Shown in pieces: positions 46,543 through 58,321 of a stretch of 64,000 bases of DNA (the first letter of the stretch is position 1; each line of letters opens with the position of its first letter). Source of the DNA: Rahnella ecdela (GTDB lineage: Bacteria > Pseudomonadota > Gammaproteobacteria > Enterobacterales > Enterobacteriaceae). The position numbers and the translations under genes were made by a program. A model generated the notes under the pieces. It was given only the letters and a program-made list of their open reading frames with translations, did not search any database and had not been told where the DNA came from. Location of the stretch: positions 1 to 64,000 of the forward strand of contig NZ_JAFMOY010000127.1 of NCBI RefSeq assembly GCF_019049625.1. Direction: 5' to 3'.

Positions 46543-47226
46543 ATGAAAATTTTATTAGTCGATGACGATCTCGAATTAGGGACCATGCTCAGCGAGTATC
46601 TGATTGCAGAAGGTTTTGACGCTTCTCTGGTGCTGACCGGAAAAGCGGGCGTGGAAGGGGCGATGTCGGGGGAATATACCGCCATGATCCTCGACATCAT
46701 GCTGCCGGATATGAGCGGAATTGATGTCCTGCGTCAGGTGCGCAAAAACAGCCGCCTGCCGATCATCATGCTGACCGCCAAAGGCGACAACATCGACCGT
46801 GTTATCGGCCTGGAAATGGGTGCCGATGATTACATGCCAAAACCTTGCTACCCGCGTGAACTGGTTGCGCGTCTGCGTGCGGTATTGCGGCGTGTGGAAG
46901 AGCAACAGGAATCGCATTCTGATTCTTCATCCGTTAACTACGGCGACCTGACGCTCAATCCTGCCACGCGCAGCAGCGAATGGCGTGGCGTGTCTTTTGA
47001 CCTGACGGCGTCTGAATTCAATCTGCTGGAACTGTTGCTGCGTTCCCCGGAGCGTGTAGTTTCAAAGGATGAGCTGTCGGAAAAAGGCCTGGGCCGTCCG
47101 CGTGAAGCGTATGACCGCAGTATTGATGTTCACATCAGTAATATCCGCCAGAAACTGGGGTCACTGGAAGGTGGCGACATCCTGACTATTGAGACGGTGC
47201 GCAGTATTGGCTATCGCATACGCTAA
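46543..47226 (+). CDS. OmpR-family response regulator (CpxR-like)
   Basis: A 227-residue response regulator. The receiver domain (about 1-115) has the acidic pair in ILLVDDDLELG, phospho-acceptor D51 in MILDIMLPDMSG and the lysine in DDYMPKPCYPRELVARLR. The winged helix DNA-binding domain (about 130-227) has DLTASEFNLLELLLRSPERVVSKDEL and YDRSIDVHISNIRQKLG. The gene lies between cysM and crr, where E. coli has no two-component genes. Its type resembles the RssB regulator of Serratia and the CpxR group; I cannot confirm which, so no symbol is given. The cognate kinase gene overlaps it. Confidence 0.92.
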   Translation: MKILLVDDDLELGTMLSEYLIAEGFDASLVLTGKAGVEGAMSGEYTAMILDIMLPDMSGIDVLRQVRKNSRLPIIMLTAKGDNIDRVIGLEMGADDYMPKPCYPRELVARLRAVLRRVEEQQESHSDSSSVNYGDLTLNPATRSSEWRGVSFDLTASEFNLLELLLRSPERVVSKDELSEKGLGRPREAYDRSIDVHISNIRQKLGSLEGGDILTIETVRSIGYRIR

Positions 47227-48562
47227 ACGACTTCGCGGAAAACTGTTCTGGAAAATCCTGCTCGGATTCTGGTTCACGTTCGTGGCGATCACTCAGGGGC
47301 TCTGGGTTGTTTTTGCTTTTTACAATCCGCATGAACCGCCGGAAAGCGGCATTGCCCGGCGTTTTGTGAAACTGCAAATTACCTCAGCGGTTTCCACGCT
47401 GCACAGCGGCGGTATGCCTGCGCTGAACGCGATGATGGCTGACTGGCCGGATGATGACAGACAGTTTTTCTCGGTCACCCCTTCGTTTCTGCCTGCGAAA
47501 GGCAATACGATTAAGGATCTGGAACCTGGTAAAATTCCGCATGAAGTTGTGCAATTTGTACAGGGGCCGGACGGACAGGGCTACCGGTTGAAATATGATG
47601 TCGACGGGCTGATGCATGAATATCGCCCGAGACGCCACAGAGACTGGCTGAATATGCCTCCGCCGCTGTTGTGGCTCGGCGGACTGGGCGGATTGCTGTT
47701 CAGTGCGGTTCTGGCGTGGAACCTGACCCGACCTATGCTGCAAATGCGTAAAGCCTTCGGGCGTGTGGCGCAGGGCGATTTATCGGTCCGCCTGTTTACC
47801 AGCATGGGTAAGCGGCACGATGAACTGTCAGAAGTGGCACGCGATTTCGATTCAATGGCTGAACGTTTGCAGGTTCTGGTGAAGGCGCGTGAAGAGCTGT
47901 TGCATGACGTTTCGCACGAGCTGCGTTCACCACTGGCCCGTTTGCAACTGGCAATCGGTCTGGCCCGACAGAACCCTTCCAACGTGGAAACCTCTTTGAG
48001 TCGTATTGAGCATGAAGCCGGACGTCTGGATAAGATGATCGGCGAACTGCTGGCGTTGTCACGAACTGAAAGCAGTGAAATCCCGGATGAAGAATATTTC
48101 GATCTGTATGGGCTGGTGGAAGCGGTGGTGAACGATGCGCGCTACGAGGCGCAGTTACCGGGCGTGGAGATTGCACTCTATCCCGAATCACCCGATGACC
48201 TGGATTACACGGTCAAAGGCAATGCAGAGCTGATGCGACGCGCAGTCGATAACGTTGTGCGCAATGCGCTGCGTTTTTCAGCGCGCGGACAAACAATCAA
48301 TGTTTCGCTGGCACAGGTTGAAGAGTATTTGCAGATTGAAGTCGCCGATCAGGGGCCGGGTGTGGAAGAAGATAAGCTCTCGAGTATCTTCGACCCGTTC
48401 GTGCGTGTGAAATCGCCGCTTTCAGGCAAAGGCTACGGTCTCGGGCTGGCCATCACCCGTAAAGTGATGTTAGCGCATGAAGGTAAAGTGGATGCCCGTA
48501 ATGCACAGCCTCATGGCCTTATCATCAGCCTTCAAGTCCCGCACTGGAAATCTGCTTCATAA
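47207..48562 (+). CDS. Sensor histidine kinase (CpxA/RssA-like)
   Basis: A membrane sensor kinase of about 451 residues: transmembrane helix at about 13-37, periplasmic domain of about 110 residues, second helix about 152-172, HAMP linker about 172-225, phosphotransfer H237 in LLHDVSHELRSPLARL, and an ATP-binding domain with RAVDNVVRNALRFSARGQ, VADQGPGVEEDKLSSIFDPFVRV and GKGYGLGLAITRKVM. There is no ATG near the start; candidate TTG codons are 47207 and 47189, both inside the response regulator gene, giving a 20-38 nt overlap. It is convergent with crr. Confidence 0.9.
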   Translation: MAIAYAKRLRGKLFWKILLGFWFTFVAITQGLWVVFAFYNPHEPPESGIARRFVKLQITSAVSTLHSGGMPALNAMMADWPDDDRQFFSVTPSFLPAKGNTIKDLEPGKIPHEVVQFVQGPDGQGYRLKYDVDGLMHEYRPRRHRDWLNMPPPLLWLGGLGGLLFSAVLAWNLTRPMLQMRKAFGRVAQGDLSVRLFTSMGKRHDELSEVARDFDSMAERLQVLVKAREELLHDVSHELRSPLARLQLAIGLARQNPSNVETSLSRIEHEAGRLDKMIGELLALSRTESSEIPDEEYFDLYGLVEAVVNDARYEAQLPGVEIALYPESPDDLDYTVKGNAELMRRAVDNVVRNALRFSARGQTINVSLAQVEEYLQIEVADQGPGVEEDKLSSIFDPFVRVKSPLSGKGYGLGLAITRKVMLAHEGKVDARNAQPHGLIISLQVPHWKSAS

Positions 48563-48595
48563 TTCGAGCCGCTGATTCAGTAAAAAACAGGCAAT

Positions 48596-48625
48596 AAAAA
48601 ACGGCGCTGATTAGGCGCCGTTTTT
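48596..48625. terminator. Bidirectional terminator between the sensor kinase and crr
   Basis: AAAAACGGCGC and GCGCCGTTTTT flank a short loop. It lies between convergent stops and has A/T tracts on both sides. Confidence 0.92.
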
Positions 48626-48655
48626 AACTTCTTGGTTTACAACTCGCTGAGCGAA

Positions 48656-49165
48656 TTACTTCCTGATGCGGATGATTGGGGTTTCGCCCACAGTCACGCT
48701 ACCAGTCAGTTTAATCAGCTCTTTGATCTCGTCCATGTTAGAGATGACAACCGGAGTCAGGGTAGACTTCGCTTTCTCTTCCAGAAGAGCCAGATCAAAC
48801 TCGATAACCAAATCGCCTTTCTTAACACGTTGGCCTTCTTCAGCGATGCGTTTGAAGCCTTCGCCTTTCAGTTCAACGGTGTCGATACCGAAGTGCACGA
48901 ACAACTCAATGCCACTGTCGGATTCGATTGAGAAAGCATGGTTAGTTTCAAAGATTTTACCGATAGTACCATCAACCGGAGCAACCATTTTGTTGCCAGA
49001 TGGTTTGATAGCAATACCGTCACCAACGATTTTCTCAGCGAAAACAACGTCTGGCACATCTTCAATGTTGACAATCTCACCAGAGATTGGCGCTACGATT
49101 TCAATAGTGCCAACGTCTTTTTTATCATCAGAAACCAATGATTTCAGTTTATCGAACAAACCCAT
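48656..49165 (-). CDS. crr: Glucose-specific PTS component IIA (Crr)
   Basis: A 169-residue cytoplasmic phosphocarrier that passes phosphate from HPr to the glucose permease and, depending on its phosphorylation state, controls adenylate cyclase and inducer exclusion. H91 in [17 protein letters not shown] is the phosphorylated residue and H76 in ETNHAF its partner. [16 protein letters not shown] and [20 protein letters not shown] are conserved. AGGAGA precedes the ATG. Third gene of ptsH-ptsI-crr. Confidence 0.97.
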   Translation of the reverse strand: MGLFDKLKSLVSDDKKDVGTIEIVAPISGEIVNIEDVPDVVFAEKIVGDGIAIKPSGNKMVAPVDGTIGKIFETNHAFSIESDSGIELFVHFGIDTVELKGEGFKRIAEEGQRVKKGDLVIEFDLALLEEKAKSTLTPVVISNMDEIKELIKLTGSVTVGETPIIRIRK

Positions 49166-49213
49166 GATCTTCTCCTAAGCATTAATTTGGGCAGCTTTAC
49201 CAGCATCGCGCAA

Positions 49214-50941
49214 TTAGCAGAGTGTTTTTTCTTCAATGAACTTGTTAACCAGGTTCATCAACTCTTGCGCCGTAGGTTGGGCCAGGGCCTGATCTGCCAG
49301 CGCTTTCACATCTTCGAAGTTTGTATTGCGAATAATTTTCTTGATGCGTGGGATAGAGATAGCGCTCATGCTGAACTCATCTAACCCCATGCCCAATAGA
49401 AGAAGTGTAGCACGTTCGTCACCGGCTAGCTCGCCGCACATCCCTGTCCATTTGCCGGCAGCATGAGATGCGTCAATAACTTGCTTAATTAAACCAAGTA
49501 CTGACGGAGACATCGGGTTGTACAGATGAGAAATCAGTTCGTTACCGCGATCCACAGCCAAAGTATACTGGGTAAGATCGTTTGTACCAATACTGAAGAA
49601 ATCGACTTCTTTTGCCAGATGATGAGCAATCACCGCAGCAGCCGGAGTTTCAACCATCACGCCGACTTCGATGGTTTCATCGAATGCCTGACCTTTCTCA
49701 CGCAGCTGAGCTTTCAGCAGTTCAAGTTCTGCTTTCAGTTCACGCACTTCTTCAACAGAAATGATCATCGGGAACATGATACGCAGTTTACCGAACGCAG
49801 AAGCACGCAGAATACCTTTCAGCTGGTCGTGAAGAATTTCTTTACGATCCAGACAGATACGGATTGCACGCCAGCCCAGGAACGGGTTTTCTTCTTTTGG
49901 CAGGTTCATGTACGGCAGGTCTTTATCACCGCCGATGTCCATGGTACGTACGATAACAGCCTGTGAGCCCATCGCTTCAGCAACAGCTTTATAAGCCTGG
50001 AATTGCTCTTCTTCGGTAGGCAGGCTGTCACGGTCCATGAACAGGAATTCTGTACGATACAGGCCGACACCTTCAGCGCCATTGCGCTCTGCACCGGCGA
50101 CGTCGCGCACGGTACCGATGTTGGCACAAACTTCAACCTGATGACCATCCAGCGTAATAGCCGGCAAATCTTTCAGTTTAGTCAGTTCGTCTTTTTCTGA
50201 GATGTACTGATTCTGAACGGCTTTCAGCTCATCAATAACGTCTGCTGTCGGGTTGACATAGATTTTATTGTTCACAGCATCGAGGATCAGATAGTCATCA
50301 TTTTTGACTTGTTTGGTCACGTCGCTGGTGCCTACGATGGCAGGTAATTCCAGGGAACGCGCCATGATTGAGGTGTGAGAAGTACGGCCACCCAAATCAG
50401 TAATGAAACCCAGAACCTTGTTCAGGTTCAGCTGAGCAGTTTCTGACGGCGTCAGATCGGTCGCAACCAAGATAACTTCGTCCTGGATGGAGCTCAGATC
50501 AACGATAGCCATGTCGAGAATGTTGCGCAGAAGACGTTTACCGATGTCACGCACGTCAGCCGCACGTTCTTTCAGGTATTCATCATCAAGCTCTTCCAGG
50601 GCTTTTGCCTGGCCTTCAATGACAGAGAAAGCAGCAGCGTCAGCAGAAGCATGCTCGTCTTTGATAAGGGCTATGATTTCCTGTTCAAGCTCTTCGTCTT
50701 CCAACAACATGATGTGGCCTTCGAAGATGGCTTCTTTCTCTTCACCGAAGGTCTCACCGGCTTTGGTCTTGATCACTTCCAGCTGAGCTGAGGCTTTCGC
50801 ACGGCCAGCGAGGAAACGTTCAACTTCCTGATCAACGTGATCAGGAGAGATTTTTTTCCGGTTGATGACAATTTCATCTTCTTTCAACAGAAGTGCTTTG
50901 CCGAAAGCGATACCGGGAGATACTAAAATGCCTGAAATCAT
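49214..50941 (-). CDS. ptsI: PTS enzyme I (PtsI)
   Basis: A 575-residue phosphoenolpyruvate:protein phosphotransferase that starts the sugar phosphotransferase cascade. The autophosphorylation histidine is H189 in [23 protein letters not shown]. The PEP-binding barrel has [47 protein letters not shown] and the C-terminal cysteine/loop segment [19 protein letters not shown] precedes the ATG. The gene lies 50 bp downstream of ptsH. Confidence 0.97.
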   Translation of the reverse strand: MISGILVSPGIAFGKALLLKEDEIVINRKKISPDHVDQEVERFLAGRAKASAQLEVIKTKAGETFGEEKEAIFEGHIMLLEDEELEQEIIALIKDEHASADAAAFSVIEGQAKALEELDDEYLKERAADVRDIGKRLLRNILDMAIVDLSSIQDEVILVATDLTPSETAQLNLNKVLGFITDLGGRTSHTSIMARSLELPAIVGTSDVTKQVKNDDYLILDAVNNKIYVNPTADVIDELKAVQNQYISEKDELTKLKDLPAITLDGHQVEVCANIGTVRDVAGAERNGAEGVGLYRTEFLFMDRDSLPTEEEQFQAYKAVAEAMGSQAVIVRTMDIGGDKDLPYMNLPKEENPFLGWRAIRICLDRKEILHDQLKGILRASAFGKLRIMFPMIISVEEVRELKAELELLKAQLREKGQAFDETIEVGVMVETPAAAVIAHHLAKEVDFFSIGTNDLTQYTLAVDRGNELISHLYNPMSPSVLGLIKQVIDASHAAGKWTGMCGELAGDERATLLLLGMGLDEFSMSAISIPRIKKIIRNTNFEDVKALADQALAQPTAQELMNLVNKFIEEKTLC

Positions 50942-50991
50942 AACCCTACCTTTCTCTTGACTGGTTTAAACGATATAAGAGCGGCTGAGTG

Positions 50992-51249
50992 TTACTCGAG
51001 CTCTGCCATCAGTTTTACCAAGTGTTCAACGGCTTTCTGCTCGTCTTCACCTTCAGCTGAGAGGGTCACAACGGTACCTTGGGTCAGGCCCAGAGTTTGC
51101 AGTTTAAACAGGCTTTTAGCACTGGCGCTTTTGCCGTTTGAAGTCACAGTGATGTCAGAAGCGAAACCTTTTGCTTCTTTCACGAACTGTGCAGCAGGGC
51201 GGGTGTGCAGACCATTAGGAGCGGTGATTGTAACTTCTTGCTGGAACAT
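50992..51249 (-). CDS. ptsH: Phosphocarrier protein HPr (PtsH)
   Basis: An 85-residue phosphocarrier that accepts phosphate from enzyme I on H15 in [16 protein letters not shown] and passes it to the EIIA proteins. The length is that of E. coli HPr, and the regulatory-loop segment [16 protein letters not shown] is conserved. First gene of the ptsH-ptsI-crr operon; its leader of about 350 bp holds a probable Cra site and other signals. Confidence 0.97.
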   Translation of the reverse strand: MFQQEVTITAPNGLHTRPAAQFVKEAKGFASDITVTSNGKSASAKSLFKLQTLGLTQGTVVTLSAEGEDEQKAVEHLVKLMAELE

Positions 51250-51599
51250 TGTTGTTTCCCCAACTTATTAAAGTAATGTTGTGGAGCTAAAGTTTAGCTT
51301 ATGCGCTTTACTTTAGCCTGTAGAGATTAGCGCCTGACTATGGTTCAGGGGCAGGTTCAGATGCAACAGAAAAGAGAAAATAACGCACTCAGCGATAAAA
51401 CTCTTTGCCCTAGATCTAGGCTTTCCTGTTATTTCTCCATTATGCCGTGATTTTCCCTCTTGTAACAAATCGGTAAATCGATTCAGCGGGCGGTTTCATG
51501 GAGGCTATTAATTTCGCGCATCGAAATAATTGTCCGGTTAAATACTAAACCTGGCGGGTAAAATCAATCACAGAGTGGTACAAACTTTGATGTAGCCCA
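51250..51599 (-). promoter_or_regulatory. ptsH leader and promoter region
   Basis: About 350 bp without a gene. It should hold the ptsHIcrr promoters, which in E. coli are multiple and respond to CRP and Cra. It contains a Cra-like box at 51474-51487 and a perfect palindrome CCTAGATCTAGG at 51409-51420 that is unusual because it carries two CTAG tetranucleotides. I could not assign -10/-35 pairs with confidence. Confidence 0.55.
51474..51487 (-). promoter_or_regulatory. Probable Cra (FruR) binding site
   Basis: On the minus strand the sequence reads GCTGAATCGATTTA, close to the Cra consensus GCTGAATCGTTTCA (12 of 14 by eye). Cra is known to act on ptsHI in E. coli. The site is 225 bp upstream of the ptsH start. 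Confidence 0.5.
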
Positions 51600-51600
51600 C

Positions 51601-51628
51601 AAAAAAGCACCCCGAAAGGTGCTTTTTT
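51601..51628 (-). terminator. Terminator after cysK
   Basis: AAAAAGCACC (51602-51611) pairs with GGTGCTTTTT (51618-51627) across a 6-nt loop, with A and T runs on both sides. It lies 23 bp past the cysK stop on the minus strand, and also blocks antisense transcription from the ptsH side. Confidence 0.9.
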
Positions 51629-51650
51629 ATACGCTTTTAGGGATGTGGCA

Positions 51651-52616
51651 TTATTGTTGCAATTCTTTTTCAGTAAACAGATCTGCAAATAATGCGGTAC
51701 TCAGATAGCGTTCACCGGAAGAGGGCAGGATAACCACGATGGTTTTATCCGCAAACTCGGGTTCCTGAGATAATTTTACCGCAGCTTCAACCGCAGCACC
51801 GGAAGAAATCCCCGCCAGAATACCTTCTTCTTCCATTAGACGGCGGGCCATCTGAATGGATTCATCGTTGGTGATAAGCGTGACGCGATCCAGCAGTTCC
51901 AAATCCAGGTTACCCGGAATAAAACCTGCGCCGATGCCCTGAATTTTGTGCGGGCCCGGTTTGACTTCTTCGCCGTTCAGCGTCTGGGTAATAACCGGGG
52001 AATCTGTTGGCTCCACGGCCACCAGTTTCACGCTGCTTTTTTTGCTTTTCAGATAACGACCGGTACCGGTGATGGTACCGCCCGTGCCCACGCCTGCAAT
52101 CAGCACATCGACTGCGCCATCGGTGTCTTCCCAGATTTCCGGGCCGGTGGTTTGTTCATGGATGGCTGGGTTGGCCGGGTTGCTGAACTGCTGAAGGATA
52201 AGATAACGGGAAGGATCGCTGGCCTGAATTTCTTCGGCTTTCGCAATTGCGCCTTTCATCCCTTTTGCGCCTTCGGTCAGCACCAGATTGGCCCCGAGGG
52301 CTTTAAGCAACTTACGACGCTCAACGCTCATGGTTTCAGGCATGGTCAGCGTCAGTTTATAACCGCGCGCGGCTGCTACGTACGCCAGGGCAATACCGGT
52401 GTTGCCACTGGTCGGTTCAACCAGTTCGATATCTTTGGTCAGGATGCCTTTTTTCTCAGCATCCCAGATCATGTTTGCACCGATACGGCATTTCACGCTG
52501 AAGCTCGGGTTACGTGACTCGACCTTAGCCAGAATACGACCATTACCGATACGGTTCAGGCGAACCAGTGGCGTATGGCCAATTGTTAATGAATTGTCTT
52601 CATAGATCTTGCTCAT
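51651..52616 (-). CDS. cysK: Cysteine synthase A CysK
   Basis: A 321-residue PLP enzyme, the main O-acetylserine sulfhydrylase. The PLP-binding lysine is K42 in [34 protein letters not shown], the substrate loop [35 protein letters not shown] and [11 protein letters not shown] are conserved. In E. coli it partners with serine acetyltransferase CysE and can bind the CdiA toxin. Located between ptsH and cysZ, as in E. coli. Confidence 0.97.
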   Translation of the reverse strand: MSKIYEDNSLTIGHTPLVRLNRIGNGRILAKVESRNPSFSVKCRIGANMIWDAEKKGILTKDIELVEPTSGNTGIALAYVAAARGYKLTLTMPETMSVERRKLLKALGANLVLTEGAKGMKGAIAKAEEIQASDPSRYLILQQFSNPANPAIHEQTTGPEIWEDTDGAVDVLIAGVGTGGTITGTGRYLKSKKSSVKLVAVEPTDSPVITQTLNGEEVKPGPHKIQGIGAGFIPGNLDLELLDRVTLITNDESIQMARRLMEEEGILAGISSGAAVEAAVKLSQEPEFADKTIVVILPSSGERYLSTALFADLFTEKELQQ

Positions 52617-52793
52617 AACCCGTCCTTTAACTGTATGAAATATTCACGGTGTGAAGCTTTCAACACTATGAAATTAGTGGGAATCGAGAAAGCATACGCG
52701 AACCGCTTTCCCAGTGAAGTAAGGTTTTGGTATTTGGTATATCGATACGTTATTAAGAAATAAGTTTGAGGACGAAAAGTCAAGCATAGCAGG

Positions 52794-52813
52794 CAGCCGC
52801 CCGCAGGCGGCTG
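52794..52813 (-). terminator. Hairpin downstream of cysZ, likely terminator
   Basis: CAGCCGCC (52794-52801) and GGCGGCTG (52806-52813) form an 8-bp GC-rich stem with the loop CGCA. It lies just past the cysZ stop on the minus strand but lacks a clear U-tract. Confidence 0.5.
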
Positions 52814-52825
52814 TGAGATAAAACG

Positions 52826-53611
52826 TTATTTACGGGTCGAATTCACGTCCACATTATTTTTAACGTAAACATGCCGATAGCGGTCGCACCACATGGCAGT
52901 TGCCCCGCAAACTGCGACAGGCAGGATCACCAGATTCAGCACCGGAATCATCGTAAACAGGCTGACCAGCGAGCCGAACTGCATATTGTCGATTTTGTTA
53001 CTGCCGAGCGAACGACGCATATCCGCGAAACTCACCTTATGATTATCGAACGGATAATCGCAATACTGAATCACCACCATCCACGCGCTGAAGAAGAACC
53101 ACAGCACCGGTGCAATGGTCTGGCCGATCACCGGAATAAAATAGAGTGCGAACAGCAGCAGGGCACGTGGCAGGTAATACGCCAGTTTCTGCCATTCGCG
53201 TTTCATGATGCGCGGCAGATCTTTCATGATGTCCCAGATGCCGGTATCAGGCAGCGGTTTACCGGTCAGGCGCGCTTCGAGCTGTTCGGCGAGTAATCCG
53301 CTGAACGGTGCGGCAATCCAGTTGGCGATGGTGCTGAAGAAATAGCTGAACACCAGCACTACAGAAAGCACGGCCACCGGCCAGATGAGATAATCCAGCC
53401 AGCTAAGCCACGCCGGAACCTTGCTCATCATAGCGGGGATCCATTCCCCCAGTTTGGTAAACAGCCACCAAAACGCCCCCCCCATCAGTAATACGTTCAC
53501 GGCCAGCGGTAAAATCACAAAACGTCGTATCCCTGGTAAGGAGATGAGCGTCCAGCCCTGTCTGAAATAATGCACGCCGTTTTCATGTCTGGCGCTTTGC
53601 GATGAAGTCAT
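52826..53611 (-). CDS. cysZ: Sulfate transporter CysZ
   Basis: A 261-residue inner-membrane protein that lets sulfate enter the cell for cysteine synthesis. Four hydrophobic regions are visible (about residues 25-55, 70-95, 145-185 and 205-235), with [25 protein letters not shown] at the N-terminus and FPVIGQ-like [21 protein letters not shown]. The ATG at 53611 is chosen because AGAGAGAA precedes it and its N-terminus fits the family; a start 20 codons upstream is unlikely. Divergent from zipA. Confidence 0.94.
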   Translation of the reverse strand: MTSSQSARHENGVHYFRQGWTLISLPGIRRFVILPLAVNVLLMGGAFWWLFTKLGEWIPAMMSKVPAWLSWLDYLIWPVAVLSVVLVFSYFFSTIANWIAAPFSGLLAEQLEARLTGKPLPDTGIWDIMKDLPRIMKREWQKLAYYLPRALLLFALYFIPVIGQTIAPVLWFFFSAWMVVIQYCDYPFDNHKVSFADMRRSLGSNKIDNMQFGSLVSLFTMIPVLNLVILPVAVCGATAMWCDRYRHVYVKNNVDVNSTRK

Positions 53612-53834
53612 AAACGAAATTTTCTCTCTGAGTTGAATGACATGGGCTATCATATCGGTATGATTTTCCACTGGCTACCAGTGGATTGGCTGAAAAAACA
53701 GCAAAAAAAGGTGCAACTGCCCTATTTATTAGCAGAAAGTAGAGTCCAGACTTGCACTTATCTACGTGGGCAAATAGAGTTAATATTGTGAATGTTTGCC
53801 GTGGTGGCAATGTATTAGAACAACAGAGATAGCA

Positions 53835-54833
53835 ATGATGCAGGATTTGCGTCTGATATTAATCGTTGTTGGCGCGATCGCCATAATAGCGTTGTTGTTA
53901 CACGGTTTGTGGACCAGCCGTAAAGAACGCTCTTCGCTGTTTCGCGATCGTCCAGCTAAACGTGTGAAAAAAGAACGGGAACAATCTCCGCTCGACGATT
54001 TCGTCGATGGAGTGGGGGAAGTGCGCGTGCGTCCTGCTTATCCTCAGGATGAACCGACTTTTGGTCAGTATGATGAGCCAGAACAGACTGCACCGCCACG
54101 TCAGCCGCAGGGTCAACCTGCGCAGCCAGCGCCTGCACCTGTTGCTCGTCCTCAACAACCGGCTCAGCCGCAGCAACATGCTGTGCAGGATGATCCGTTG
54201 CTGAGTGGTTATTCAGCCGCTGAGCCAGCACCTGCACCGCGTCGCGAACCTGTTGCAGATTTTGCACCGCAGGAATATGCGCCTGAATCTACAGAGCATG
54301 CGCCAGTTCCGCCGCAGGAAATTCATGCAAACGCGGCACCTGCTGCGAAAGCAGAACCTCAGTCTGCGCCTTTTGCTCCGGCAGAAGAAGCTCCGGCTGA
54401 GAAAGCGAAACTGAAAGAGACGGTTCTGGTGCTGCATGTTGCCGCGCATCAGGGTGGCGTTATCGGTGGTGAAGTGCTGTTGAACAGCGTGCTTCAGTCC
54501 GGTTTCCAGTTTGGCGCAATGAATATTTTCCATCGTCACGTTAGCCCTGCGGGCAGCGGTCCGGTGTTGTTCAGTCTGGCGAATATGGTCAAACCGGGTT
54601 CTTTCGACCCTGACAATATGTCCGACTTCTCCACGCCTGGTGTGACGTTGTTCATGATGGTGCCTTGCTACGGTGACGCGCATCAGAACTTCAAACTGCT
54701 GCTTCAGTCTGCCCAGCGTATTGCCGATGATGTCGGTGCGATGGTGCTTGACGATGAGCGTCGTATGATTACGCCCCAGAAGCTCGAAACGTATAAAGCG
54801 CGGATCCGCGAGGTCCTCGAAGCGACCGCCTGA
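53835..54833 (+). CDS. zipA: Cell division protein ZipA
   Basis: A 332-residue essential division protein that tethers FtsZ to the inner membrane. The N-terminal helix [25 protein letters not shown] is followed by a charged segment [13 protein letters not shown], a long disordered Pro/Gln/Ala-rich linker (about residues 65-195), and the C-terminal FtsZ-binding domain (about 198-332) with [31 protein letters not shown] and [14 protein letters not shown]. The start ATGATG at 53835 matches the E. coli start MMQDLRL. ligA follows after a terminator. Confidence 0.95.
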   Translation: MMQDLRLILIVVGAIAIIALLLHGLWTSRKERSSLFRDRPAKRVKKEREQSPLDDFVDGVGEVRVRPAYPQDEPTFGQYDEPEQTAPPRQPQGQPAQPAPAPVARPQQPAQPQQHAVQDDPLLSGYSAAEPAPAPRREPVADFAPQEYAPESTEHAPVPPQEIHANAAPAAKAEPQSAPFAPAEEAPAEKAKLKETVLVLHVAAHQGGVIGGEVLLNSVLQSGFQFGAMNIFHRHVSPAGSGPVLFSLANMVKPGSFDPDNMSDFSTPGVTLFMMVPCYGDAHQNFKLLLQSAQRIADDVGAMVLDDERRMITPQKLETYKARIREVLEATA

Positions 54834-54864
54834 TACCGGCGTTCGTGAAATACCCTTTCCCCTA

Positions 54865-54888
54865 ACCCCCGCTTGCCGGGGGTTTTTT
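54865..54888 (+). terminator. Terminator between zipA and ligA
   Basis: AACCCCCG (54865-54872) pairs with CGGGGGTT (54877-54884), followed by TTTT. A typical intrinsic terminator, so ligA may depend on readthrough or an internal promoter. Confidence 0.85.
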
Positions 54889-54901
54889 ATCTCCACGGTG
54901 A

Positions 54902-56926
<2,025 letters not shown>

Positions 56927-56929
56927 ACG

Positions 56930-57172
56930 ATGGAAAAAGAAGATCTGATCCAGATTGCTAATAGGGTGATGCCGTTCGGTAAATATGCCGGACGGGTGCT
57001 GATCGACTTGCCGGAAGAATATTTGCTGTGGTTTGCCCGCAAGGATGAATTTCCACAGGGAAAACTGGGTGAGCTAATGCAACTGACGCTGGCAATTAAA
57101 AGCGAAGGATTGCAGAGTCTGATCAATCCGCTGCGCCGCAACGGCCCCGGACTGGGCGGTACCGACGAGTAA
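56930..57172 (+). CDS. ypeB: DUF3820 family protein YpeB
   Basis: An 80-residue protein of the DUF3820 family. The hallmarks MPFGKYAGRVLIDLPEEYLLWFARKDEFPQGKLGELMQL are present. Its function is unknown. It starts 3 nt after the ligA stop, so it is cotranscribed with ligA as in E. coli. Confidence 0.93.
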   Translation: MEKEDLIQIANRVMPFGKYAGRVLIDLPEEYLLWFARKDEFPQGKLGELMQLTLAIKSEGLQSLINPLRRNGPGLGGTDE

Positions 57173-57188
57173 ACATTTTTTACAGAGC

Positions 57189-57217
57189 AAAGGCGCGGAT
57201 ATCAGCGCCTTTTTCTT
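57189..57217. terminator. Bidirectional terminator between ypeB and yfeH
   Basis: AAAGGCGC (57189-57196) pairs with GCGCCTTT (57205-57212), followed by TTCTTTT. Convergent stops lie on both sides. Confidence 0.9.
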
Positions 57218-57234
57218 TTGGTTTTCTGCGAATC

Positions 57235-58224
57235 TTATTCCGTCACAGGCGTTTGCTTCAGCGCCGCTTCCCGCTGTTTTCTCTGGTAGCGTTTCGCCAG
57301 AACTGCACAGGTCATCAGCTGAACCTGATGGAAAATCATCAGCGGCAGCACCATCATACCAATCGCGCTGACCGGGAACAGAATGTTCGCCATCGGGATG
57401 CCGTTCGCCAGACTTTTCTTCGAGCCGCAGAATACGATAGTAATCTCATCGGGTTTACTAAAGCCCATCCAGCGTGCCATGTAAGTGTTGATCACCAGAA
57501 TAAAGGCCAGCAACACCAGACTGAACACCACGATAAACAGCAGCGAACCGATACCTACCTGGTGCCAAATCCCCTGCGTGACCGCTTCGCTGAACGCGGA
57601 ATAGACCACCAGCAGAATTGATGTCTGGTCAGTTTTGCCGATCATTTTACGGTGACGCTCTACAAAGCCGCCGATCAGCGGGCGTAACAGATGTCCGGCG
57701 ATGAACGGCACCAGCAGTTGCAGCACGATATGCCCGACCTGTGCCAGACCATTGCCGGTTTCACCCTGAACGTGCATCAGCAAACTGACCAGCAGCGGCG
57801 ACACAAAAATCCCCAGCAGGCTGGACGCCGACGCGCTGCATACCGCTGCCGCAACGTTCCCGCCCGCCAGTGAAGTGAACGCAATCGCCGACTGCACGGT
57901 GGCAGGCAGAATACACAGATACACAAAGCCGCTGTATATCTGCGGGCTGACATCCACCGGATGCCACCACTGGAACAGCAGGCCCAGGATCGGGAACAGA
58001 ATAAAGGTGCTGAACATCACCCAAAGATGCAGCCGCCAGTTATTGCTGCCCTGAAAAATCGCCTCGCGGGAAAGCTTGGCGCCATGCATAAAAAACAGCA
58101 GGCCGATGGCGAAAATAGTCAGGTTATTGAAGAAGGCCACAAACATACCGCTGGCCGGAAAAAAGGTGGCCAGCAGAACGACGGCGATGAGTGTCAGGGT
58201 AAAGCGATCGGGTAAGAAGCGCAT
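57235..58224 (-). CDS. yfeH: Bile acid:sodium symporter family protein YfeH
   Basis: A 329-residue inner-membrane protein of the BASS (SBF-like) family with about 9-10 hydrophobic helices. The conserved IVFCGSKKSLANGIPMANILFP motif, typical of the YfeH/PanS-like branch, is at about residues 260-285, and ILPATVQSAIAFTSLAGGNVAAA near 105-130 supplies the second crossover. Its substrate is unknown. Divergent from the LysR regulator yfeR, which likely controls it. Confidence 0.92.
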   Translation of the reverse strand: MRFLPDRFTLTLIAVVLLATFFPASGMFVAFFNNLTIFAIGLLFFMHGAKLSREAIFQGSNNWRLHLWVMFSTFILFPILGLLFQWWHPVDVSPQIYSGFVYLCILPATVQSAIAFTSLAGGNVAAAVCSASASSLLGIFVSPLLVSLLMHVQGETGNGLAQVGHIVLQLLVPFIAGHLLRPLIGGFVERHRKMIGKTDQTSILLVVYSAFSEAVTQGIWHQVGIGSLLFIVVFSLVLLAFILVINTYMARWMGFSKPDEITIVFCGSKKSLANGIPMANILFPVSAIGMMVLPLMIFHQVQLMTCAVLAKRYQRKQREAALKQTPVTE

Positions 58225-58279
58225 AACATGTCTCGAAGAGTTATTTCTGAATGCAGTTATTTTGTGCCTTTGCGGTACA

Positions 58280-58302
58280 ATTAAAAAATTGATTTATTTA
58301 AT
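58280..58302. promoter_or_regulatory. Candidate LysR-type operator between yfeH and yfeR
   Basis: ATTAAA at 58280-58285 and TTTAAT at 58297-58302 form a perfect interrupted dyad with 11 bp between the arms. This looks like a LysR-type box and lies 20 bp upstream of yfeR and about 55 bp upstream of yfeH. The region is AT-rich, so chance is possible. Confidence 0.4.
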
Positions 58303-58321
58303 CCATTAATGCAAAAAATTC

